From assembly GCA_902537895.1 (NCBI GenBank), contig CACBCU010000004.1, positions 1 to 64,000 on the forward strand: 64,000 nt of DNA, written 5' to 3'. Source of the stretch: an uncultured Pelagibacteraceae bacterium. Lineage in GTDB: Bacteria; Pseudomonadota; Alphaproteobacteria; Pelagibacterales; Pelagibacteraceae. The translations under genes and the position numbers were made by a program. Shown here piece after piece: positions 30,969 through 39,096 of the stretch. Under the pieces are notes generated by a model. It saw nothing but the letters and a program-made list of their open reading frames with translations, was not told where the DNA came from and did no database searches. Numbering within the stretch: position 1 is the first letter of the stretch; each line of letters starts with the position of its first letter.

Positions 30969-31544
30969 ATGAAATATTTTATAATAATTTTCATAATTTT
31001 TACTAATATTAATTTTTCACACTCAGCTCAAAAAGATAAAGCATATTTTGCCGGTGGTTGTTTTTGGTGTATGGAAGAGTCTTTTGAAAAATTAAATGGT
31101 GTAGAGGAAGTAATTTCAGGTTATTCGGGTGGAGTTACTGAGAACCCAACATACAAAGAGGTGACGTATGGAAATACTGGTCACTTTGAGGTGGTAGAAG
31201 TTGTTTATAATAAAAAAATTATTTCATATGAAAAGTTACTTGAAAATTTTTGGATTAATATAGATCCGTTTGACTCTTACGGACAGTTTTGTGACAAAGG
31301 TTATAGTTACAGATCGGTCGCATTTTATCAAAATACTAATGAAAAAAAATTAATAGAAAAAAATATTAAAGAATTAGAAAACAGATTTAATAAAAAAGTT
31401 GTTACATTCATTCGAAGTTTTGAAAGATTTTATAGAGCTGAAGAGTATCATCAGGACTTTTATAAGATTAAACTAGAAAGATATTTAAGATATAAAAAGG
31501 CTTGTGGCAGAGAAGAAATTTTAAAAAGAATTTGGAGTCAATAG
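30969..31544 (+). CDS. msrA: Peptide-methionine (S)-S-oxide reductase with signal peptide
   Basis: FAGGCFWCMEESFEKLNGV, GYSGG, YHQDF motifs. Confidence 0.95.
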   Translation: MKYFIIIFIIFTNINFSHSAQKDKAYFAGGCFWCMEESFEKLNGVEEVISGYSGGVTENPTYKEVTYGNTGHFEVVEVVYNKKIISYEKLLENFWINIDPFDSYGQFCDKGYSYRSVAFYQNTNEKKLIEKNIKELENRFNKKVVTFIRSFERFYRAEEYHQDFYKIKLERYLRYKKACGREEILKRIWSQ

Positions 31545-31550
31545 TTCTCT

Positions 31551-33005
31551 ATGGAAAATAGTATAAATTGGAATTTTGATAACTCTTATTCAAGACTATC
31601 TGATGCTTTTAAAGAACATATTAAACCTGTAGCTGTAAAGAATCCTAAGTTGATTATAATTAACGAGAGTTTAGCTAAAGAATTAGATCTAGATCTAACA
31701 AAAATTAAAAAAGATAAGCTATCATCTTTATTCACAGGAAATACTCTTCCTGAGGGTAGTAATACAATTGCTCAGGCATATGCAGGACATCAGTTTGGCC
31801 ATTTTACAATGCTTGGTGATGGTAGAGCAATATTAATAGGTGAACATATAACTAATGGTAATAAAAGATTTGATATTCAATTAAAAGGTTCAGGTAAAAC
31901 ATCATTCTCAAGAAATGGTGATGGTAGAGCAGCATTAGGCCCAATGTTAAGAGAGTATATTATAAGTGAGGCAATGCATAATCTCAACATTCCTTCAACA
32001 AGAAGTTTAGCGGTAGCAAAGACAGGTGAAAAAATAATGCGAGATACTTTACTTGATGGTGCTATTCTAACTAGAGTCGCTTTAAGTCATATTAGGGTTG
32101 GAACTTTTCAATATATTTCAGCAAGAGATAAAAAAGATGAGTTAGAGCTATTATTGAATTATGTAATTAATAGACATTACCCAAAACTGGTAAATTCAAA
32201 AAATAAAGCAATAGATCTTTTAATTGACCTTATGAATAAACAAACTGATCTAGTAGTCAACTGGATGAGAGTGGGTTTCATTCACGGTGTTATGAACACA
32301 GACAATATGTCAATTTCAGGAGAAACAATTGACTATGGCCCATGTGCTTTTATGGATACATATGATCCTAAAACTGTTTTTAGTTCTATTGATCATATGG
32401 GAAGATACGCTTACTGCAATCAACCAATTATTACAAAGTGGAATTTATCAAGATTTGCAGAATGTCTAATTCCTATGATCGATGAAAATCAAAAAAAGGC
32501 AATCGAGATTGCTACTGAAATAATTAATACTTTTGAAAAAAATTATGAACAAAAGTGGCTTGAAATGATGAGAAAAAAACTTGGGTTACTAGGAAATCAC
32601 AGCACAGACAAAACTTTAATTCTAGATTTATTAACTTGGATGCATCAAAAAAAAGTTGACTACACAAATACTTTTTGCCATTTGATGAAATTTAAAGTTC
32701 AAGAAGAAGAAGACTTTCAAGATAGAGTTTTTAAAGATTGGAAAAAGAGGTGGAATGAAAGACTGATAATAAATAATAGTTCCAATGAAAAAAGTATAGC
32801 ATTGATGAGGACTGTTAACCCACTTGTAATCCCAAGAAATGATAAAGTAGAAGAGACTTTAGATCTAGCAAATAAAAATAACTTTAAAATGCTTTTTGAG
32901 TTTTTAGAAATTTTGAAAACCCCTTACATAGAAAAGAAAAATACACATAAATATCAAATTCCAAATGAAAATAACAAAGAGTATAAAACTTTTTGTGGAA
33001 CTTAA
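31551..33005 (+). CDS. selO: SelO/YdiU family protein adenylyltransferase (pseudokinase fold)
   Basis: QAYAGHQFGHFTMLGDGRA, QLKGSGKTSFSRNGDGRAALGPMLREYI, HGVMNTDNMSISGETIDYGPCAFMD. Confidence 0.93.
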   Translation: MENSINWNFDNSYSRLSDAFKEHIKPVAVKNPKLIIINESLAKELDLDLTKIKKDKLSSLFTGNTLPEGSNTIAQAYAGHQFGHFTMLGDGRAILIGEHITNGNKRFDIQLKGSGKTSFSRNGDGRAALGPMLREYIISEAMHNLNIPSTRSLAVAKTGEKIMRDTLLDGAILTRVALSHIRVGTFQYISARDKKDELELLLNYVINRHYPKLVNSKNKAIDLLIDLMNKQTDLVVNWMRVGFIHGVMNTDNMSISGETIDYGPCAFMDTYDPKTVFSSIDHMGRYAYCNQPIITKWNLSRFAECLIPMIDENQKKAIEIATEIINTFEKNYEQKWLEMMRKKLGLLGNHSTDKTLILDLLTWMHQKKVDYTNTFCHLMKFKVQEEEDFQDRVFKDWKKRWNERLIINNSSNEKSIALMRTVNPLVIPRNDKVEETLDLANKNNFKMLFEFLEILKTPYIEKKNTHKYQIPNENNKEYKTFCGT

Positions 33006-34109
33006 TTAAAGAACATAAGGCTCAGGTCGTGCTTTTTTTCCAAGAACTCTCTCAACAGCCATATTAGAAATATCAATCGACTGATAAGCGCCAGTGGTTA
33101 TTAATTCCGTTAGAGCTCTCCCTATACCAGGTGCTTGCATCAATCCTCTACCAGTAAAACCTGTAGCCAAATAAACGTTGTCAAATTTAGGATGTTTGCC
33201 CACTACAGCATTGTTATCTAATCTGTTACAATCATAATATCCTGCCCATCCTCCTGTTAATTTTAATTCCTCAAAAATTGGAATTCTATTTGCGAGTGCA
33301 GGCCAAACTAATTCTTCAAAATCATCCCATGCAGGTTCTAAATCTTTTGCATCAAATACCGATTTTGGTGATCCCGCTAAATACTCTTTTCCCTCAGGTC
33401 TCCAATAAACTCCTGAAGGTAAATCTCCAGTTAAAGGCATTTCAGGAATATGTTTAGGACACTTCACACGAAATACAGTATGTTTTTGTGGTTCTACCGG
33501 TATATCTTCAAGTAATTCTTTAGTCCAACAACCAGCAGCTGAAATGATAGTTTTAGCTTTTATTTCAGAGAGAGATTTTATATTTCCCTTGATAAATTCT
33601 GCTCCAAGTTCGGTAGCTTTGCTTTTTAATGCGTTATGAAACATAAAAGGATCTATCCAACCTTCACTTTGATTATCGGTAAACGTAGCTGTTTCTATTC
33701 CATCAGCATTGATGTAAGGAAAATGTTTTGATAACTCAGAACCTTTAATATTCTTTGTGCCAGCTTCACATGCCTGATGATTTTCTAGAGCCTTATATTG
33801 TTCTTCTGCATGTTCAGGTCCAAACATTAATAAATAGCCATTGGGTACCATACTTGCCGTAGGATTTGGATTTTTTTCAGTCTTTAGCAATTCTGGAATT
33901 TGAAAAATAAACTCTCTTGCAAATTTTCCTAATAGAATATTTTCTTTTTGAAAAAATTGTCTTCTAAAACCACCTAATGATAATGGAAATGATGCTGATT
34001 TATATGTTGGATCCCTTTCTATAACTTTAACTTTTCTACCTTCTTTTGATAAAAAATAAGCAGTTGCTGCACCAATAATACCTCCACCAACTATTACAAC
34101 ATCGTTCAT
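33006..34109 (-). CDS. FAD-dependent oxidoreductase (DAO/FOXRED1-like)
   Basis: VVIVGGGIIGAATAYFLSKEG Rossmann, GGFRRQF, ATGFTGRGLMQAPGIG. Confidence 0.86.
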   Translation of the reverse strand: MNDVVIVGGGIIGAATAYFLSKEGRKVKVIERDPTYKSASFPLSLGGFRRQFFQKENILLGKFAREFIFQIPELLKTEKNPNPTASMVPNGYLLMFGPEHAEEQYKALENHQACEAGTKNIKGSELSKHFPYINADGIETATFTDNQSEGWIDPFMFHNALKSKATELGAEFIKGNIKSLSEIKAKTIISAAGCWTKELLEDIPVEPQKHTVFRVKCPKHIPEMPLTGDLPSGVYWRPEGKEYLAGSPKSVFDAKDLEPAWDDFEELVWPALANRIPIFEELKLTGGWAGYYDCNRLDNNAVVGKHPKFDNVYLATGFTGRGLMQAPGIGRALTELITTGAYQSIDISNMAVERVLGKKARPEPYVL

Positions 34110-34112
34110 AAA

Positions 34113-34580
34113 TTAATTTAGTATAACCAAGTTAATATTTAGAAATAGTGCATAGAAACACCAAAGTAAATAGGGAATCATTAAATAGTAACTTAATTTG
34201 TTAACGGGTTTAAATCTTATGATTATCAAAAAAATAAATATTATTAATGTTATTAGAACTAACATAGCTAGAAATATTTTGTGCAATGCAAAAAAAACAA
34301 TACTCCAAGTTGTATTTATAATTATATGAATAAAATAAATATAAACTGTATTCATATCTCGATTTTTACTATGCCAGAAGTTCCAGACTGCAATAGTCAT
34401 CATAAAGTACAAAATAGTCCAAACAGGAGCAAAAACCCAATCTGGTGGATTTAAACTTGATTTAATAAGCGTTGAATACCAAGGTTCTTTTAAATTAATT
34501 GATACTGCACCTCCAATGAATGAGGCTGAAAAAGTTATTATAAAAAAAAGAATAAATGATAAAATTTTATTTTTAAGCAT
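34113..34580 (-). CDS. TspO/MBR family tryptophan-rich sensory protein
   Basis: About 155 aa, 5 TM, SLNPPDWVFAPVWTILYFMMTIA signature. Confidence 0.9.
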   Translation of the reverse strand: MLKNKILSFILFFIITFSASFIGGAVSINLKEPWYSTLIKSSLNPPDWVFAPVWTILYFMMTIAVWNFWHSKNRDMNTVYIYFIHIIINTTWSIVFFALHKIFLAMLVLITLIIFIFLIIIRFKPVNKLSYYLMIPYLLWCFYALFLNINLVILN

Positions 34581-34604
34581 AAAGGTATTATATATCTTTA
34601 AAGA

Positions 34605-35366
34605 ATGAATAAAAAAACAATTTGGATCACAGGTGGAAGTACAGGTATTGGTAAAGCACTAGCATTAAAATTCGCTAATGAAGGTTGGAATGTTGCAATA
34701 TCTGCTAGGAGAGAGAATCTTCTAAAAGAAATAGCTGATACCAATGCCAATATCAGCTCATTTCCATTAGATGTTACGGATAAAACTAAATGTAAGCAAG
34801 TCTTCGAGGAAATAAAAAATAAATTTGAAAATATTGATATTTGTTTTTTTTCTACAGGTACTTGGAATCCTAAAAAAGAAAAAGATATCGATGTTGAGCA
34901 GATTGAAAATGTATTTAAGATTAATTTTTTTGGAACATTAAATAGTATTAAGGCTGTAGAGGAATATTTTAAAAATAAGAAAGGTGGAAAAATTGCTATA
35001 GTTTCATCTATAGCAGGCTATAGAGGACTACCAAATTCGACAGGTTATGGCCCATCAAAATCAGCTTTGAATAATTTGGCTGAGAGTTTATATTTTGATT
35101 TTGGTCGTTCAAATGTGCATGTCTGTTTAGTTTCTCCTGGTTTTGTCAAAACTCCTATGACAGATAAAAATGATTTTAAAATGCCTTTTTTAAAAACTGC
35201 AGAGTATGCAGCTGATAAAATATATGATGGATTAGTAAACAAAAATATCTTTGAAATCCATTTTCCAAAATCTTTAACATTAATACTTAAATTTTTTAGT
35301 TTTTTACCGAGTAAATTATATTTCAGTCTAATAGGTAAAATGACAAAGTATCAGAAAAAAAATTAG
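34605..35366 (+). CDS. Short-chain dehydrogenase/reductase
   Basis: TGGSTGIGKALALKFA, YGPSKSALNNLAESL, SPGFVKTPMT motifs. Confidence 0.88.
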   Translation: MNKKTIWITGGSTGIGKALALKFANEGWNVAISARRENLLKEIADTNANISSFPLDVTDKTKCKQVFEEIKNKFENIDICFFSTGTWNPKKEKDIDVEQIENVFKINFFGTLNSIKAVEEYFKNKKGGKIAIVSSIAGYRGLPNSTGYGPSKSALNNLAESLYFDFGRSNVHVCLVSPGFVKTPMTDKNDFKMPFLKTAEYAADKIYDGLVNKNIFEIHFPKSLTLILKFFSFLPSKLYFSLIGKMTKYQKKN

Positions 35367-35911
35367 TCTTTAACAAAAACGACTGTTAATTCTGCTACCT
35401 TAAAACCAAACTTAGTCATTGTTGCTTTATTTATAGCTACTCTATCATCTTGTTTAAAAATCCAATCATCGAAAGTAATTTTCATTTGTTTACCTTTTAC
35501 AGGAACTAATAAAACATACTCAAATTTGAATGCTGGACCATATGAATACCCCTTTGCTTTACCAACTACATCACCAGCTGTACCTTCATAGTTATTTTCA
35601 TCAATTTTGGTAATTTGCCATTGTCTTGTTTGAATTTCACCATCATCCCAATTAAATTTTTCATCAAGGATTAATTGATTTCCATTCCATTTACCATCTA
35701 GATCTGCTGAAAACTGTCTTATAACTTTTCCAGATCTATTCTGTAAAACACCCCAAGCTTTTACATTGCCTGACAAATATTCCTCAATTATTAATCTAGG
35801 TTTTTTATTTATAAAATCTTCTGGTTTCATTGAACTATTATTTGAGCAGTTTGTAATTAAGAACAGAGAAATTATCAATAGAATTGGTTTAAAAAATTTT
35901 ATGTCGCGCAT
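35363..35911 (-). CDS. DUF3833-type lipoprotein
   Basis: Lipobox LFLITNC; FINKKPRLIIEEYLSGNVKAWGVLQNRSGKVIRQF; AGG-rich SD before ATG. Confidence 0.75.
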   Translation of the reverse strand: MRDIKFFKPILLIISLFLITNCSNNSSMKPEDFINKKPRLIIEEYLSGNVKAWGVLQNRSGKVIRQFSADLDGKWNGNQLILDEKFNWDDGEIQTRQWQITKIDENNYEGTAGDVVGKAKGYSYGPAFKFEYVLLVPVKGKQMKITFDDWIFKQDDRVAINKATMTKFGFKVAELTVVFVKD

Positions 35912-35922
35912 TGTCTCCTCTA

Positions 35923-37101
35923 CTATTTGTTTTGTATTGAAAATTGAATTAAATCAATATTTTTAGACTTAAAGCCTGCTTCACAATAAGATAAATAAAA
36001 TTCCCACATTCTTTTAAATGTTAAATCAAAACCTTGTTTCTTAATTAATTCCCATTTTTTGTTAAATTCATTTCTCCAAATAGCAAGTGTATTTGAATAA
36101 TGATCAGCATAAGATTCATAAGATTTTATAGTTAAACCGTTTTTCGAAACATATTTATCTATACTTCCTTTATTGGGAAGAAAGCCACCAGGAAAAATAT
36201 ATTTTTGAATGAAGTCTTGTTTATATTTGTATCTGTCAAAAAGATTATCATCAATTGTTATTGCTTGAATAGCGGCACTTCCATTGCTTGATAGATTATC
36301 TTTAATTGTTTTAAAGTATCCTTCCAGATAATTTTGGCCTACCGCCTCGATCATTTCTATGGATGCAATAGAATTATATTTTTCTTTTAAATCTCTATAA
36401 TCTTTTATTTGGATATTAACTTTTTCATTTAGTCCACACCTATAAATTCTTTCTTTAGCATACTCGAATTGTTTTTTTGAAATTGTAATACAATCTAATT
36501 TAACATCATATTTTTTTCCAAGATACTCAGCAAAACCTCCCCAGCCACAACCTATTTCTAGAACTTTATCTCCGACTCTGGGCTTTATTAAATCTATCAA
36601 TTTTTGATATTTATTATTTTGAGCGTCAGATAAATTTTTATTCTTCTCATCAAATATCGCGCTTGAATAAGTTAGAGTCTTGTCTAACCATAAAGAAAAG
36701 AATTCATTCCCAAGATCATAATGTTTTGAAATATTTGTTTTACTTCTATCTTTCGTATTCTTTACAAAAATATTTTTTAAGTAATTAATGAAAGAAAGAT
36801 CTAACAATCCAGAAAATTTGTGAATTTGTTTGATATTTCTTGCTGTGATCTCTATCAAATTAGATAAATTATTCGTCTCAAATTCGTCTTTCATATAAGA
36901 CTCTGCAAGACCTACACTACCTGATCTAATCAAATTAAACGTAAAATTTTTATTTTTTATTTTTATATCTGCATGTAAAGAATCTTTAATGTTCCCAAAA
37001 CTATAGTTTTTACCATCGTAATTAGTTAGGTCTAAATGACCGATTTTTATATCTTTCAAAATGCTAAAGACAATTTTATCTGGAACTGTGCTTAAATTCA
37101 T
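35923..37101 (-). CDS. Cyclopropane-fatty-acid synthase-like SAM methyltransferase
   Basis: KHYDLGNEFFSLWLDKTLTYSSAIF, VLEIGCGWGGFAEYLG, SIEMIEAVGQNY, KYIFPGGFLP motifs. Confidence 0.92.
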   Translation of the reverse strand: MNLSTVPDKIVFSILKDIKIGHLDLTNYDGKNYSFGNIKDSLHADIKIKNKNFTFNLIRSGSVGLAESYMKDEFETNNLSNLIEITARNIKQIHKFSGLLDLSFINYLKNIFVKNTKDRSKTNISKHYDLGNEFFSLWLDKTLTYSSAIFDEKNKNLSDAQNNKYQKLIDLIKPRVGDKVLEIGCGWGGFAEYLGKKYDVKLDCITISKKQFEYAKERIYRCGLNEKVNIQIKDYRDLKEKYNSIASIEMIEAVGQNYLEGYFKTIKDNLSSNGSAAIQAITIDDNLFDRYKYKQDFIQKYIFPGGFLPNKGSIDKYVSKNGLTIKSYESYADHYSNTLAIWRNEFNKKWELIKKQGFDLTFKRMWEFYLSYCEAGFKSKNIDLIQFSIQNK

Positions 37102-37862
37102 TAGCTCTCAAAAGTAATATTATTTTTAATTTTTAATTTTTTTTGAATAAACCTAATACCTTTAGTCCACAGTTTAAACGCTTCAAAATGTATCGCAGAT
37201 ATTATTTTAAAAGTCATAAGTGGGTGTTTTATGTATGATTTTAATAATTCTCTACTATTTAAGTCTTTTCTTTTTCCATCCTGAGATGCATATAAGATTT
37301 TTTCATTAGACTGGTATTGATCTATAATGATAGATATTCTTTCGCAGGGTTTTAGAATTCTAAAAAAATAATTACAATCCATCTCTATGAACGGTGACAC
37401 ATGAAATTTTTTCGAACAGTTATGTTGAAAAAGTTTAGAGTCGTCTTCAACTTTAAAAATATATGTATGTTGTTCACCAAATGTATTCTTAACTTCGTAT
37501 AAAATAGCAATTAATTTATCATTAACATCGTAAATAAAAAAAACACTTAAGGGATTAAAAACATATCCAAAAATTCTTGGATAACATAATAGTTTTATCT
37601 TTATATCTTTTGAGTTGATTTTATTTTCTTCTAAATTTTTTTTTACCCATGAGGTTAATGAAGTCCCATCTCTACTCCCATGATCCTTTTCGAAAAAACT
37701 TATTAAGTTAAATTTATTAAACGAAAAAAACTTAATATTTTTATCTATCTCGTCTAACTCCGATAAATCTATTAATAATGAAAATACACTATATTTAAAA
37801 AAATGAGTTTTAGGTTTAAATCTTTTGTGAATAACCGTACCATTATAAATTGAACTAATCAT
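37101..37862 (-). CDS. DUF1365 family protein
   Basis: YNGTVIHKRFKPKTHFFKYSVF, PRIFGYVFNPLSVFFIYD, FHVSPFIEMD motifs. Confidence 0.86.
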   Translation of the reverse strand: MISSIYNGTVIHKRFKPKTHFFKYSVFSLLIDLSELDEIDKNIKFFSFNKFNLISFFEKDHGSRDGTSLTSWVKKNLEENKINSKDIKIKLLCYPRIFGYVFNPLSVFFIYDVNDKLIAILYEVKNTFGEQHTYIFKVEDDSKLFQHNCSKKFHVSPFIEMDCNYFFRILKPCERISIIIDQYQSNEKILYASQDGKRKDLNSRELLKSYIKHPLMTFKIISAIHFEAFKLWTKGIRFIQKKLKIKNNITFES

Positions 37863-39093
37863 TAAAGTTTTTTAACATTTCAATTGATGATTTTATGCCA
37901 TCCTCATGAAAACCGTAACCGAAATAACTTCCACAAAATAATATATTTTCTTTATTTTGAATGTTTTTCAATTTTTTTTGATTATCTAAAGCTTTTTGAT
38001 CGTAATAAGGATGTGTAAAATTAATTTTCTTTAAAATTTTATCCTCAGATATTTCTCTTATAGGATTTAAGGTCAAAAATATATTTTTTTCATTTTTTAA
38101 GTTTTGAAGAAGATTTAGCCAGTATGAAAGTGAGTTTTTACTTGTATTCTTTTTATCAACAAAAGAATTCCATGAGGACCATACATCTTTATTTTTAGGC
38201 ATGATATTTTCATCTGTATGCAATATTGCTAAATTTTCTCTGTAACTAAAATTTGATAAAATATTTCTTTCCTCATCTAATGGATTATCTATTAAATTTA
38301 ACGCTTCATTTGCATGAGTTGCAAGAACGACCTTGTCATAATGGAAAAATTCATTATTGCCACCATAATAGACTTGTACTCCTGATGAGATTCTTTTTAC
38401 AGATTTTATCCAAAAATTTTTGTAATACTGGCCACTGATTAGAGATAAAACTTTATTGACATATGCTCTACTTCTTTGGGTGACAGTGTACCACTGAGGT
38501 CTGTTTTTAAGTTTAAATAGACCGTGATTTTGAAAAAATTTTAAAAAAAAACTCATAGGCATTTTACCTGCCTCATATGGTGGCATAGACCAAATCGCAG
38601 ACACCATTGGTATAATGTGGTAATTAATAAAACCTTTGGACCATTTATTTTTTTTTAAAAAATCATCTAAAGTTATTTTTTGATCAATTTCTGAGATATT
38701 GTCACAAGTTTTATAAAATTTCAAAATGTCAAAAAACATTTTTAGAAATTCAATATTCAATAAGTTAGATTTGTTAGCAAAGATACCCGATAAACCTTTA
38801 CCACAATACTCATAATTAGTGTCTTCTACAGAAACAGAAAATGACATATCGCTTTTTTCAATTCCAATATCAATGTCTTTAAAAAAATTAATTAAATTTG
38901 GATATGTCTGATGATTAAATACAATAAATCCCACATCAACAGGTACTTTTTTTTTATTAAGAATTACATCAATGGTATAAGAGTGTCCTCCAAAGTGATC
39001 TTCTCTCTCAAAAAGATCTACTTGATGTTTTTTTGATAAATAATAAGCTGCGCTTAAGCCTGATATGCCTGAGCCGATTACAGCTACTTTCAT
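37855..39093 (-). CDS. FAD-dependent amine-oxidase-like NAD(P)/FAD-binding protein
   Basis: VAVIGSGISGLSAAYYLSKKHQVDLFERE, VDVGFIVFNHQTYPNL, FCGSYFGYGFHEDG. Confidence 0.86.
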   Translation of the reverse strand: MKVAVIGSGISGLSAAYYLSKKHQVDLFEREDHFGGHSYTIDVILNKKKVPVDVGFIVFNHQTYPNLINFFKDIDIGIEKSDMSFSVSVEDTNYEYCGKGLSGIFANKSNLLNIEFLKMFFDILKFYKTCDNISEIDQKITLDDFLKKNKWSKGFINYHIIPMVSAIWSMPPYEAGKMPMSFFLKFFQNHGLFKLKNRPQWYTVTQRSRAYVNKVLSLISGQYYKNFWIKSVKRISSGVQVYYGGNNEFFHYDKVVLATHANEALNLIDNPLDEERNILSNFSYRENLAILHTDENIMPKNKDVWSSWNSFVDKKNTSKNSLSYWLNLLQNLKNEKNIFLTLNPIREISEDKILKKINFTHPYYDQKALDNQKKLKNIQNKENILFCGSYFGYGFHEDGIKSSIEMLKNFND

Positions 39094-39096
39094 TAA

